The notes beneath the pieces were generated by a model, which did not search any database, was not told the origin of the DNA, and worked only from the letters and a program-made list of their open reading frames with translations. From Acetobacteraceae bacterium (GTDB lineage: Bacteria > Pseudomonadota > Alphaproteobacteria > Acetobacterales > Acetobacteraceae): 64,000 nt of DNA. Shown piece by piece: positions 24,921-33,881 of this stretch; position 1 is the first letter of the stretch; each line of letters begins with the position of its first letter. The stretch spans positions 47,464-111,463 of the forward strand of contig CANBNK010000002.1 of assembly GCA_947371015.1 (NCBI GenBank), given 5' to 3'. The translations under genes were made by a program, and so were the position numbers.

Positions 24921-26330
24921 ATGCTGGCAGTGATCCGCGCAATGCTGCGTGCCGGCCTGGGCCTGGCCCTTGGCGCCCTGCTGCTGTTCCTGCTGGCCAC
25001 CCCGCCCGCCGAATGGTCGGTCCGCGCCGCGCCCGCCCTGGCGGCCATGGCGCACTTCCCCGGACTGCTGGAAGCCGACCCCATGCTGGCATCGCTGCGG
25101 CTGCTGGGGCTCGGCATGCTGCTCGGCGTGCCGCTGGCGGCGTTGCTGCTGCGCCTGCCCTGGCTGGCCCCCGGCCGTGGCCTTGGCTTCGGCGCCCTGG
25201 CGCTGGCGCTGCCAGCCTGGGCGTTGGCGCCGCAACTGGCCTTTGCCTGGACCCCTGGGCCGACGATGACGGTTGCCGGCATGGCCTGGACCGCCGCCCT
25301 GGCCTACGCCCTGCCCTGGCGCGCCGCCACCGGGCGGCCAATGCTGGCGGTGCTGCGCCACGCCCATGCCGGGATGGCCGCGCTGCTGGCGGTGCAACTG
25401 CCGCTGGAGCTGTACTGCCGCACCGGCGGCCTGGCTGCCGCCTTGGTCCAGGCCAAGCACTGGCGCCGGCCGGATGAAAGCCTGGCCCTGCTATGCGCGT
25501 GGCTGGCCCTGGCGCTGGGCGTCGGTCTGGCGGCTCGCCTGGTCGAGATTGCGCTGGCGGGCCGCGTTGGTGACATCACTCCGGACCCGCGCGGCGACGC
25601 CTCGGCTGGGGCGGCGCCTGCGCCCCGCCAGGGCGGCCATGCCCTGCGGCAACTCGGCCTGGCGCTGGTGCTGTTGCATGTCGGCACCGCGCTGCTGGCG
25701 TTGCTGCCGCACGCCTGGTCGGGCACCGGCCAGCTCGCGCGGCTGATGGCGGGTGGCTGGCCCCTGGTGTTGCCGGTGGCCGCCGCCGTGGTCCTGGCGC
25801 TGCCCCTGGGCGGGCTGGCCGGGCTTGCTGCCGGCCTGCATCGCGGCACCCGCGGCCTGCCACCGCTGCTGGCGACGCTCGGCGCCCTGCCGCTGTTGCT
25901 GGCCGCGCGCATGGAACCCGAGGAGCCCACCCGCGCCTGGTGGCTGGCCCTGCTGCTGCCAGCGCTGGCCGGGCTGTACCAGGCCGGCCGCGTCACCGGC
26001 ACGCGGCTTTCCGCCCAGGGCTTTGCCATGCAGGCCAAGCTGCGCGGCGAGCGAGGCCTGACGCTGGCGCTCACCCTGTTGCCGCACGCAATGGCGCCGC
26101 TGCTGGCCGCCGCCGCCCGGCAGGCCGCGCTGCTCCTGTTGGCGCTGGCCATGCTGTCCTCCATCGGCATGGCGCTGCAGCCCTTGGACGACTGGGGCGG
26201 CATGCTGCTGCTCGGCCGCGGCAATGGCGGCCCGCACGACGCACAGGCGGTGCTGCTGCCGGTGCTCTGGCTGTGCAGCCTGGCCGCCGGGCTGTTCCTG
26301 CTCGGCGCCAAGGACCCAACCGATGCCTGA
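24921..26330 (+). CDS. Fused, divergent DppB-DppC-like ABC permease
   Basis: A 469-residue, very hydrophobic protein with roughly 11 membrane segments. The first half ends with LYCRTGGLAAALVQAKHW and later GLAARLVEIALAGRVGD (about residues 166-220), which parallels the vE-x-vF-x(2)-GlG-x(2)-l-x(2)-A region and C terminus of DppB permeases. The second half (residues 245-469) ends with QPLDDWGGMLLLGRGNG, like the pdWG-x-mL region of DppC. The two permeases seem fused and reduced. The ATG at 24921 has GGGGAG upstream; a GTG one codon earlier is possible. It overlaps the ATPase-like gene by 8 bases. No solute-binding gene is adjacent. Confidence 0.65.
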   Translation: MLAVIRAMLRAGLGLALGALLLFLLATPPAEWSVRAAPALAAMAHFPGLLEADPMLASLRLLGLGMLLGVPLAALLLRLPWLAPGRGLGFGALALALPAWALAPQLAFAWTPGPTMTVAGMAWTAALAYALPWRAATGRPMLAVLRHAHAGMAALLAVQLPLELYCRTGGLAAALVQAKHWRRPDESLALLCAWLALALGVGLAARLVEIALAGRVGDITPDPRGDASAGAAPAPRQGGHALRQLGLALVLLHVGTALLALLPHAWSGTGQLARLMAGGWPLVLPVAAAVVLALPLGGLAGLAAGLHRGTRGLPPLLATLGALPLLLAARMEPEEPTRAWWLALLLPALAGLYQAGRVTGTRLSAQGFAMQAKLRGERGLTLALTLLPHAMAPLLAAAARQAALLLLALAMLSSIGMALQPLDDWGGMLLLGRGNGGPHDAQAVLLPVLWLCSLAAGLFLLGAKDPTDA

Positions 26331-27597
26331 GGCACCCATCCTCCCCCCCGGTGCCGCGCTGGCGGTGCTGGCCAGCCACTGGCCCTGGCCGCTGCCCCCA
26401 GGTGCGGCGCAGCTCAGGCCGCTGGAGCCGCATCGCCCGCTGGCGGCGCAATGCCCGGCGCTGACCGCCGCCGACCTGGCGCGCCTGGGCCTGCCGTCGG
26501 CGCTGCGCCATCGCCTGGTCGGTACGCTCCCCACCAGCCAGGCCTGGCTGGCCGCCCTGGCCGCCACGCTGGCCACCAAGCCCCGGCTGCTGGCGCTGGA
26601 GGCCATGGCGCTGCCCCCGCTGGCCGAGCAGGCGATGGTCGCCACGCTGCGCGCCGCCCGGCAGGCCGGCATGGCCCTGTTGCTGCTGACCGAGGACCTG
26701 AACCTGGCCGCCGCCCTGGCGGAGCAGGCCTGGCTCGCCCCCGGCCCGGCGCAGCCCTTCCCCCGGCTGCTGCGCAGCCGTGCCGGCAGCGCCGTGGTCG
26801 CGACTGCCCGGCTGCCCGCCGCCGGCCCCGCCGAGGCGCCGCCCGGCCGCATGGCGCTGGCATTGCACAAGGTGCCGGGGCTGCCACTCAACCTCGCCGC
26901 CGGTGAGACGCTTGCCGTCCTCGGCGGCGACGCGGCCGAGCGCCGCCACCTCGCCCTCACCCTCGCGGGGCTGGGCCCGGCGCCGGCGGGGCTGTTGGGC
27001 CTGGATGGCCACGCCATCCCCTGGCCCGCCGCCCAGCGCAGCGCCGCCGAGCTGGCCGGGCTGCAACTGCTGCTGCCGGACCACGCCACCCCGTTGGACC
27101 CGCGTCGCAGCCTGCGCCGGGCGCTGGAGCAGCGCCTGCACAGCCTGGGCCAGCCAGCGGCCCGCGGCGCCGATCTGCTTGCCGCCTGCGGCCTGGACCC
27201 CGCGCTCGACTGGCAGACCCCGGCGCAGTTCAGCCCGGCGCAGCGCCAACGCGCCGCCCTGGCCCTGGCGCTGGCCGCCAATCCGCTGGTCATCCTCAGT
27301 CAGGACTGGACCGCCGGCCTGCCCGCCGCCGACGCCGCCGAGCTGCTGGCCCTGCTGGCCCGCCTGCGCGGCCGCGCCGCCTGGCTGATGCTGGGCGAGC
27401 CGCTGCCGCTGGCCGCCCGCCACGCCGGCCGGCTGGCGGTGCTGCATGACGGCCAGTTGGTCGAATCGGGGCCGATGACGGCGCTGCTGCGCCGCCAGGC
27501 TCATCCCGCCACCGCCGCGCTGGTGGCCGCTGCCGGCGCCAGCCGCCGCCTGGCCAGCACCGCCGCGGTGCCGATCACCGCCGCCGCCATCGATTGA
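26323..27597 (+). CDS. Degenerate tandem ABC ATPase-like protein (DppD-DppF-like) lacking Walker motifs
   Basis: A 424-residue alanine- and leucine-rich protein whose C-terminal half follows the layout of peptide-transporter ATPases but with lost catalytic residues. Where Walker A is expected it has AVLGGDAAERRHLAL; the Q loop to Pro region reads LLLPDHATPLDPRRSLRRAL; the signature position is FSPAQRQRAALALALA; and Walker B plus D-loop is VILSQDWTAGLPAADA. The end RLAVLHDGQLVESGPMTALL is still typical. The N-terminal half is more eroded. It should not hydrolyse ATP by the usual mechanism. It is an intact open frame, so it is under some constraint or only recently inactive. Confidence 0.65.
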   Translation: MPEAPILPPGAALAVLASHWPWPLPPGAAQLRPLEPHRPLAAQCPALTAADLARLGLPSALRHRLVGTLPTSQAWLAALAATLATKPRLLALEAMALPPLAEQAMVATLRAARQAGMALLLLTEDLNLAAALAEQAWLAPGPAQPFPRLLRSRAGSAVVATARLPAAGPAEAPPGRMALALHKVPGLPLNLAAGETLAVLGGDAAERRHLALTLAGLGPAPAGLLGLDGHAIPWPAAQRSAAELAGLQLLLPDHATPLDPRRSLRRALEQRLHSLGQPAARGADLLAACGLDPALDWQTPAQFSPAQRQRAALALALAANPLVILSQDWTAGLPAADAAELLALLARLRGRAAWLMLGEPLPLAARHAGRLAVLHDGQLVESGPMTALLRRQAHPATAALVAAAGASRRLASTAAVPITAAAID

Positions 27598-27761
27598 CCC
27601 GCCGCGGAGCTGGGGTGCCGCTGGCGCGGGTTGTCCAGCGCGGCAAATCAGCGCATCCCCGCCCAGCTTGGCCGTTGCCAGCCGGCACAATGCGCGCCAC
27701 CCTTTCCGGACAGGGACGCCGGACGGGGCCAACAGCCCCACCCCAAAGAAGGAGTACGCGC

Positions 27762-28556
27762 ATGCCCGTGGTCCGCCACGACGGCTGCGACCTGCATTAC
27801 GACCTCGCCGGCGCCGGCCCGCCGGTGGTCTTCGCCGCTGGCCTCGGCGGCGCCGCTTCCTGGTGGAAGCGCGAGATGCCGTTGTACAGCCAGCACTACC
27901 GATGCTTGGCCTTCGACCAACGCGGCACCGGCCGCTCCAGCCCGGTGCAGGTCCGCAGCGTCGAGCAGATGGCCGCCGACCTGGTCGCCATCCTGGACCA
28001 TGCGGGCATCGAGCGCGCCCATGTCGTCGGCCACTCCACCGGCGGCGCCATCGGCGTGGCCATGGCGCTGGACCACCCAACGCGCATCGCCTCGCTGGTC
28101 ATCCAGTCCTCCACCAGCCATGGCGACGCCTATCGGCGCCGGCTGTTCGAGGTTCGGCGCGGACTGCACGCCATCAGCGCCGAGGCCTATGCCCGCTTCT
28201 CGACGCTGCTGCTCTACCCGCCCTACGTCATCAACGCACGGGATGCCGAACTGGCCGCCGAGGAAGCCGCCAGCGCGGCGGCGCTCGGCCCGCCGGCGGT
28301 GCAGGGCAGCCGGCTGGACGCGATCCTGGCCTTCGATCGGCGCGCCGACATGCACCGCATCGCCATTCCGGTCCGCGTCATCGTCGCCGATGACGACATC
28401 CTGACGCCGCGCTACTTCTCTGAACAACTGGTGCAGCACATCCCCGGCGCCGAGGCCGCCTTCACCCCGCGCGGCGGCCACGCCCTGTCACGCAGCGAAC
28501 CAGCAGTGTTCGACAGCCTGGTGCTGCCCTTTCTGGCCAAGGTCACCGCCGCATGA
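27762..28556 (+). CDS. Alpha/beta-fold hydrolase
   Basis: A 264-residue hydrolase. The nucleophile elbow is GHSTGG (Ser92), the oxyanion region AAGLGGAASWW lies near residue 25, the acid residue is likely in VIVADDDILTP near residue 207, and the catalytic His is in RGGHALS near residue 244. The pattern FDQRGTGRS is typical of the C-C hydrolase and enol-lactonase groups. The ATG at 27762 has AAGGAG upstream. It is coupled by ATGA to a Bug receptor gene, so the substrate may be derived from an imported carboxylic acid. Confidence 0.92.
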   Translation: MPVVRHDGCDLHYDLAGAGPPVVFAAGLGGAASWWKREMPLYSQHYRCLAFDQRGTGRSSPVQVRSVEQMAADLVAILDHAGIERAHVVGHSTGGAIGVAMALDHPTRIASLVIQSSTSHGDAYRRRLFEVRRGLHAISAEAYARFSTLLLYPPYVINARDAELAAEEAASAAALGPPAVQGSRLDAILAFDRRADMHRIAIPVRVIVADDDILTPRYFSEQLVQHIPGAEAAFTPRGGHALSRSEPAVFDSLVLPFLAKVTAA

Positions 28557-29536
28557 TCCCCCGCCGCGTCTTGCTTGCCACCCTGCTGACCGCACCCGCC
28601 GTGATCGGCCGGGCGGTGGCGCAACCCGCGTGGCAACCCAGCCGCCCCCTGCGCATCGTGGTGCCCTTCCCGGCCGGTGGCAGCTTCGACGTGCAGGCCC
28701 GGTTGCTGGCCGAAGGGCTGGCCACGGCACTCGGCCAGCCGGTTGTGGTGGAAAACCGCCCTGGCGCCGGTGGCACCATCGGCGCGGCGGAAGTGGCGCA
28801 TGCCGCGCCGGATGGCCACACCCTGCTGATGGGCAGCAACGGCACCCAGGCCGCCAATGTCACGCTGTACCAGGGCCGCCTGCCCTACGACCCCGCCCGC
28901 GACCATGCGCCGATCACGCTCATCACCAGCCAGCCGCAGATCGTCGCCATCGGCGATTCCTGGCCGGCCGAGCGCAGCTTCGCCGGCCTGCTCGCCGCGC
29001 TGAAGGCCCGCCGGGAACCCGCCCCCTTCGGCTCCTCCGGCAATGGCTCCCCCACCCATCTGGCCGGGGAGATGTTCGGCCGCGCCCTTGGCCTGGCGCT
29101 GACGCATGTGCCGTACCGTGGCCAGGCGCCGGCGCTGAACGACCTGATGGGCGGCCGGCTGAACCTGATGTTCCCGTCGGTGGCCGATGTGCTCGGCCAG
29201 CTCCGCGCCGGCCGGGTCTTCGCCCTGGCGGCCATGAGCGAGCGCCGCCTGGCGTTGCTGCCCGACGTGCCGACGCTGGACGAACTCGGCCATCCCGGCC
29301 TGACCAGCTCGATCTGGGCCGGGCTCTATACCCGCGCCGGCAGCCCACCCGCCGCCATCGCCCGGCTGAACGCGGAAGTCACTGCCCTGCTGAATGCCCC
29401 CACCCTGCGCGGCCGCCTGGAAGCCCAGGGCTTCGAGGTGCTGCCCGGCACACCGCAGGCCCTGGCCGCCCGCCAGGCCACCGACACGCAGCGCCTCGGC
29501 GAGGTCATCCGCGCTTCGGGCGCGACTGCGGACTGA
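28553..29536 (+). CDS. Bug/TctC-family tripartite tricarboxylate transporter receptor
   Basis: A 327-residue periplasmic receptor. The signal peptide MIPRRVLLATLLTAPAVIG is followed by RPLRIVVPFPAGGSFDVQAR, with the Asp expected to contact the ligand. Other family motifs are GQPVVVENRPGAGGTIGAAE and HVPYRGQAPALNDLMGG. The ATGA overlap couples it to the upstream hydrolase. The next gene, 115 bp downstream, is a dioxygenase. The ligand is unknown. Confidence 0.92.
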   Translation: MIPRRVLLATLLTAPAVIGRAVAQPAWQPSRPLRIVVPFPAGGSFDVQARLLAEGLATALGQPVVVENRPGAGGTIGAAEVAHAAPDGHTLLMGSNGTQAANVTLYQGRLPYDPARDHAPITLITSQPQIVAIGDSWPAERSFAGLLAALKARREPAPFGSSGNGSPTHLAGEMFGRALGLALTHVPYRGQAPALNDLMGGRLNLMFPSVADVLGQLRAGRVFALAAMSERRLALLPDVPTLDELGHPGLTSSIWAGLYTRAGSPPAAIARLNAEVTALLNAPTLRGRLEAQGFEVLPGTPQALAARQATDTQRLGEVIRASGATAD

Positions 29537-29651
29537 CCCTGGGCGTCGGCCGAGGCGCAGGCGCGCGAAAGCAGCCCCGTGTCGCCCGGCAGTCATTGCC
29601 GTCAGCCCTGAATCCGCGCCACCATCCCGCTAAAGGGATGGAGGAACCGGC

Positions 29652-30491
29652 ATGGCGATCTCAGTGGCGCCGCTCTCCGGCGCCTGTGGCGCGGAGATCA
29701 GTGGCATCGACCTGGCGCGGGACCTGACCGATGCCGCCGTGGCCGAGATCCGCGCGGCGCTGAACAGGCATGGCGTGGTGTTCTTCCACGATCAGGCCTT
29801 CGACGACGCCACGCACAAGGCCATCGCCCGCCGCTTCGGCCCGCTGTTCATCCACCCCAACTTCCGCGGCACCGGCAGCGCCGACCCCGAGATTGTCTGG
29901 GTAAAGCGCGAACCGCACGACGCCTCCGTGGTCGGTGAGCAATGGCACGCCGACACCACCATGTGCGCCGCCCCGCCGATGGGCGCCCTGCTGCACGGCA
30001 TCGAGGTGCCGGCCTGCGGCGGCGACACCATGTTCGCCCACCAGGCCGCGGCCTATGACGCCCTCAGCGACGGCATGAAGGCCATGCTGGAGGGGCTGCG
30101 CGCCTGGCACACCGACCGCATGGTCGCCGGCCCGCAAGCCGGCATGAACGCCCGCCGCAGCACCAAGGTGCGGGACGGCGCGGACTGGGTGGAGACCCGC
30201 AGCCTGCACCCGGTGGTCCGCACCCATCCGGAAACCGGCCGCCGCATGCTGTTCGTGAATGCCAGCTACACCACGGGCTTCGAGGGCATGACCGAGGCCG
30301 AGAGCAAGCCGCTGCTGGACTTCCTGATGGCCCACAGCCACCGGCTGGACTTCACCTGCCGCTTCCGCTGGCGCCCGGGCAGCATGGCGTTTTGGGACAA
30401 CCGCGCGGTGCTGCACATCGCCCTGAACGACACCGGCCCGCAGCGCCGGCTGATGCGCCGGGTCCAGATCGCCGGCGACGTTCCGGCCTGA
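29652..30491 (+). CDS. TauD/TfdA-family Fe(II)/2-oxoglutarate dioxygenase
   Basis: A 279-residue cytoplasmic oxygenase that couples 2-oxoglutarate decarboxylation to substrate hydroxylation. The iron triad is H99, D101 (EQWHADTTM) and H255 (NRAVLHIA), and R265 or R266 near QRRLMRR should bind 2-oxoglutarate. The ATG has GGAGGA at optimal spacing. The length is typical for TauD relatives. The substrate cannot be inferred beyond a small carboxylate, sulfonate or ether type, though the adjacent Bug receptor supports an organic acid. Confidence 0.93.
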   Translation: MAISVAPLSGACGAEISGIDLARDLTDAAVAEIRAALNRHGVVFFHDQAFDDATHKAIARRFGPLFIHPNFRGTGSADPEIVWVKREPHDASVVGEQWHADTTMCAAPPMGALLHGIEVPACGGDTMFAHQAAAYDALSDGMKAMLEGLRAWHTDRMVAGPQAGMNARRSTKVRDGADWVETRSLHPVVRTHPETGRRMLFVNASYTTGFEGMTEAESKPLLDFLMAHSHRLDFTCRFRWRPGSMAFWDNRAVLHIALNDTGPQRRLMRRVQIAGDVPA

Positions 30492-30510
30492 ACCGGCATC
30501 GCGCGCCGGG

Positions 30511-30586
30511 AGCGTGATTCGGGGAGCGTGCAGCGGGGGCGCACGATTCGGGGGCGCGTCATTCGGGGGGGTGGCATCGGGCGGGG
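30511..30586. repeat. G-rich imperfect 15-bp tandem repeats upstream of the antiporter gene
   Basis: Five imperfect units of 14-17 bp start at about 30511, 30525, 30540, 30555 and 30572. Three of the first four read roughly GCG-x-(G/C)ATTC followed by four to seven G. An eight-base C run at 30611-30618 could pair with the seven-base G run at 30565-30571 in the leader. Several runs of four or more G make quadruplex formation possible. Confidence 0.7.
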
Positions 30587-30635
30587 CGGTTGCGACATAA
30601 GCAATGGTCTCCCCCCCCGCCGAACAGGTGCCACC

Positions 30636-32258
30636 TTGGAAATCGTCGAAGCCGTCCTGGCCCTGATGGCCGCCTGCGTCGGCTTCGCGCTGGTCGCCCG
30701 CCACCTGAAGCTGCCCTACGCGGTCATCCTGGTGCTCGGCGGCATGGTGCTGGCCTTCATCCCCGGCCTGCCAGCGGTGCGGCTGGACCCCGAACTGGCG
30801 CTGGCCTTCTTCCTGCCGCCGCTGCTGCAGGGCAGCGCCTACCGCACCGACTGGCGCGCCTTCCGTACCAACCTGCGGCCGATCATGCTGCTGGCGGTTG
30901 GCTGCGTGCTGTTCACGGCCGCCTGCATAGCCGTCGTCGCCCGCTGGCTGGTGCCGGACATGCCCTGGGCGGCTGCCGTGGCGCTCGGTGCCATCGTCGC
31001 GCCGCCGGATGCGGTGGCCGCCGCCGCGGTGCTCCAGCGCCTGCGCCTGCCGCGCCGCGTGGTGACGGTGCTGGAAGGCGAGAGCCTGATCAACGACGCT
31101 GCCTCCCTGGTGCTGTACAAGCTCGCCGTCGGCGCCGTCGCGGCGGGCGCCGTCTCCCCGATGCAGGGCTTTGCGCAGTTTCTGCTGCTCGCCATCGGGG
31201 GCATGGCGTTCGGCTGGGTGGTCGGCCGCGCCGCGGTCTGGGCCGCCATCCGGCTGGAGGACGTGCTGCTGGTCACCGTCGCCAGCTTCCTGGCCTGCTA
31301 CGCCAGCTACCTGATCGCCGAGGCAGTGCACGTTTCCGGCGTGATGGCCGTGGTCACCACCGGCGCGGTGCTCGGCCGCGCCCAGCACCGTTTCAGCGGC
31401 GAGGTGCGGCTGGAAACCCGCACGGTGTGGGAGTTCGTGGAGTTCCTGCTGAACAGCCTGGTCTTCATCCTGATCGGCCTGCAGCTGAACCAGATCCTGA
31501 CCCGCATCGACGGCCATGGCAGCACCTGGCATCTGCTCGGCCTGGGCGCCGCCATGGCCGGCACGTTGATCGTCAGCCGCTTCCTCTGGCTGGTCCCCGG
31601 CAGCTTCGCCACCCATGTGGTGCCCGCGGTGCGCCGGCACGAAGGCCAGGCCAACTGGCGCCACGTCGCCATCATCGGCTGGTCCGGCATGCGCGGCGTG
31701 GTCAGCCTGGCCGCGGCGCTGGCCCTGCCGCTGGACTTCCCCTACCGCGACCTCATCGTCTTCCTCGCCTTCGCCGCCATCCTCGGCACGCTGGTGCTGC
31801 AAGGGACCACGCTGGAACCGCTGATCCGCTGGCTGCGCGCCGAGGAGCCGCCGCATGAAGGCGGCATCCACCCGGAGGAAGCGGAAGGCCGCCGCCTGGC
31901 CGCCCAGGCCGCGCTCGCGGCGGTGGAGGCCCGGCTGGACGACCCGCTGGATGGCGCCATCGCCGCCGACATCGTCGCCGAGTTCCGCGACCGCGCCGGC
32001 CACCTGCACCGCACCGCGCAGAACCGTGGCGCCGCGGCGGCCGAGCGCGCCGCCCGCCGCACCATCCGCCTGGCCGCGCTGGAAGCCAGCCGCGACGCCC
32101 TGATCGCCCACCACGCCAGCGGCGCGGTGGAGGCCGAGGTGATGGTGCGGCTGGAGACCGAGCTGGACCTGGAGGAGCTGCGCATCCGCCAGGCCCTGGG
32201 CGATGAGCGCACCGAAGCACAGAAACGCGCTGCCCGGGCCCGCAAACCGCAGACTTGA
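30636..32258 (+). CDS. Na+/H+ antiporter, CPA1 family
   Basis: A 540-residue inner-membrane antiporter with about 12 hydrophobic segments and a long charged cytoplasmic C-terminal tail (from about residue 410). The ion-binding and family signature is GAIVAPPDAVAAAAVLQRL (around residue 120) followed by VVTVLEGESLINDAASLVLY, with the conserved Asp of SLINDA. The start is taken as TTG at 30636, which has AGGTG upstream and gives the normal N terminus EIVEAVLALMAACVG. The frame is open further upstream to an ATG at 30528, but that adds Arg/Gly-rich residues encoded by the tandem repeats. Confidence 0.9.
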   Translation: MEIVEAVLALMAACVGFALVARHLKLPYAVILVLGGMVLAFIPGLPAVRLDPELALAFFLPPLLQGSAYRTDWRAFRTNLRPIMLLAVGCVLFTAACIAVVARWLVPDMPWAAAVALGAIVAPPDAVAAAAVLQRLRLPRRVVTVLEGESLINDAASLVLYKLAVGAVAAGAVSPMQGFAQFLLLAIGGMAFGWVVGRAAVWAAIRLEDVLLVTVASFLACYASYLIAEAVHVSGVMAVVTTGAVLGRAQHRFSGEVRLETRTVWEFVEFLLNSLVFILIGLQLNQILTRIDGHGSTWHLLGLGAAMAGTLIVSRFLWLVPGSFATHVVPAVRRHEGQANWRHVAIIGWSGMRGVVSLAAALALPLDFPYRDLIVFLAFAAILGTLVLQGTTLEPLIRWLRAEEPPHEGGIHPEEAEGRRLAAQAALAAVEARLDDPLDGAIAADIVAEFRDRAGHLHRTAQNRGAAAAERAARRTIRLAALEASRDALIAHHASGAVEAEVMVRLETELDLEELRIRQALGDERTEAQKRAARARKPQT

Positions 32259-32325
32259 TACGGCGCAAGGCGGCCGGCGCCACGGCCCTCTAGGGTTCCC
32301 CTACCCGGAACCCCAGGAGGCCCCG

Positions 32326-33009
32326 ATGAAGCTCGGTGACATCATGACCCGCAACGTCATCGCGGTGCCGCCCGACACGCCGGCGCTGGCGGTGGCCCGG
32401 CTGCTGGCCGACCGCGGCATTTCCGCGGTGCCGGTGACCGATAGCTGGAACATGCTGCTCGGTATCGTCTCCGAAGCCGACCTGATCCATCGGCTGGCGG
32501 TCAACGACGTACCCGCCGGCGGCTTCCTGCACGCGCTGTTCTACGACCGCGACCGCGCCGCCGCCGAATACGCCCGCGCCCATGGTGCCACGGCAGCGGA
32601 TGTGATGACGCACGAAGCGAAGTTGATCACCGTCACCGAGGACACCACCGCCGAGCACGCGGCGCTGCTGATCGAGCAGCACAAGGTACGCCGGCTGCCG
32701 GTGGTGCGCGATGGCCTGCTGGTTGGCATCGTCAGCCGGGCAGACCTGCTGCGCGCCCTGCTGGTGCCGCCCCCCGCCGCCACCGATGCCGAGATCCGCA
32801 GCCGCTTCGCCGCCGAGGTCGCCCGGCTGCCCTGGGCCGATGCCCCCTACGTGTTCTTCGACGTGGTGGACGCCGAGATCTCGCTGTACGGCTTCTGCCA
32901 TTCCGCTGCGGTGCGCGAAGGCTTGCACGCGCTGGCCAGGAACACCCCGGGCGTCCGCGCGGTGGCGGACCGGATCACCGACGCCGCCAGCAACCACCAC
33001 GCGATCTGA
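32326..33009 (+). CDS. Tandem CBS-domain protein with BON-like C terminus
   Basis: A 227-residue cytoplasmic protein. CBS 1 spans residues 1-60 (KLGDIMTRNVIAVPPDTPAL, DRGISAVPVTD) and CBS 2 about residues 90-150 (AADVMTHEAKLITVTEDTTA, HKVRRLPVVRDG). The remaining 70 residues look like a BON domain. CBS pairs bind adenine nucleotides, but the target here is unknown. CAGGAGG lies at correct distance from the ATG. It leads a likely operon with a metallophosphoesterase and a kinase-USP protein, which suggests stress or energy sensing. A paralogue lies at 62223-62918. Confidence 0.9.
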   Translation: MKLGDIMTRNVIAVPPDTPALAVARLLADRGISAVPVTDSWNMLLGIVSEADLIHRLAVNDVPAGGFLHALFYDRDRAAAEYARAHGATAADVMTHEAKLITVTEDTTAEHAALLIEQHKVRRLPVVRDGLLVGIVSRADLLRALLVPPPAATDAEIRSRFAAEVARLPWADAPYVFFDVVDAEISLYGFCHSAAVREGLHALARNTPGVRAVADRITDAASNHHAI

Positions 33010-33138
33010 CGCGCGCGCGCTGCCGTTCGCCGGCAGCACGCCGCGCAATCGACGCCACCGCGCCGGCGTGCTTACTGGCCGCAGGGCAAGCGCCATTAGG
33101 CCGACGGCCAAAGCGCCCGCGGCCCAGGGAGGGAAGTG

Positions 33139-33879
33139 ATGCGGATTGCGCTGTTCAGCGACATCCATGGCAACCGTGAAGCCTTCGCGGCCTGCCTTGA
33201 GCACGCCTGCCAGCACAACCCGGACCGCATCGTGCTGCTGGGCGACTATGTCGGCTATGGCGCCGACCCCGCCTGGGTCATGCAGCAGGTGCAGGAACTG
33301 GTGGCACAGGGCGCCATCGCCATCGCCGGCAACCACGACGAAGCCGCCTGGAAGGGGCCGGGTGGGCTGAACCCGACCGCCACCGCCGCCATCGCCTGGA
33401 CCCGGCAACGCCTTTCGCCGGAAGCGCTGGCCTTCCTCAAGGCGCTGCCGCTGGAGGTGGAGGAGGAGGACCGGCTCTATGTCCACGCCGATGCCTCCGA
33501 CCCCGCCGCCTGGCACTACGTGACTGAGCAGGAGGAAGCCCGCCGCAGCCTGGTGGCCACGCGCCAGCGGCTGACCTTCTGCGGCCATGTCCATACCCCG
33601 CGGCTCTACGGCATCACCGCCACCGACAAGCTGACAGCCTTCCGCCCCATTGGTGCCGTGCCGGTGCCGCTGCCGCGCCCGCGGCAATGGCTGGCGGTGC
33701 TGGGTGCCGTCGGCCAGCCGCGCGACGGCGACCCCGCCGCCTGCTACGGCCTGCTGGATGCCGCCAACAGCGAGTTCACCTGGCACCGCGTGCCGTATGA
33801 CGTTGCGGCAGCGGCCGAGAAGATCCGCGACGCCGGCCTGCCGGAAAGCCTGGCCGCGCGCCTGTACCGGGGGCTGTAG
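33139..33879 (+). CDS. Metallophosphoesterase, YfcE/ApaH-like
   Basis: A 246-residue calcineurin-type phosphoesterase. The dimetal motifs are all present: FSDIHGNREA at the N terminus, LGDYVGYGADP near residue 36, AGNHDEAAW near residue 66, and FCGHVHTPRLYG near residue 150. The ATG at 33139 is one codon after a GTG, and the GGGAGG site fits the ATG slightly better. It ends 2 bp before the kinase gene. It probably acts on a phosphoester such as a dinucleotide or phosphoprotein, perhaps opposing the neighbouring kinase (inference). Confidence 0.92.
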   Translation: MRIALFSDIHGNREAFAACLEHACQHNPDRIVLLGDYVGYGADPAWVMQQVQELVAQGAIAIAGNHDEAAWKGPGGLNPTATAAIAWTRQRLSPEALAFLKALPLEVEEEDRLYVHADASDPAAWHYVTEQEEARRSLVATRQRLTFCGHVHTPRLYGITATDKLTAFRPIGAVPVPLPRPRQWLAVLGAVGQPRDGDPAACYGLLDAANSEFTWHRVPYDVAAAAEKIRDAGLPESLAARLYRGL

Positions 33880-33881
33880 TC

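Noticed and set aside
24921..27597. Annotating an active peptide ABC importer
   Set aside because: The ATPase-like protein has no P loop or Walker B, and there is no binding protein gene.
30528..30635. ATG at 30528 as antiporter start
   Set aside because: It would translate the G-rich repeats into an Arg/Gly-rich leader; TTG at 30636 has a ribosome site and the normal membrane-protein N terminus.
29661..32114. An 817-codon minus-strand open frame opposite the dioxygenase and antiporter genes
   Set aside because: Composition is His/Gln/Gly-rich with no motifs; the plus strand carries two well-recognised genes there.
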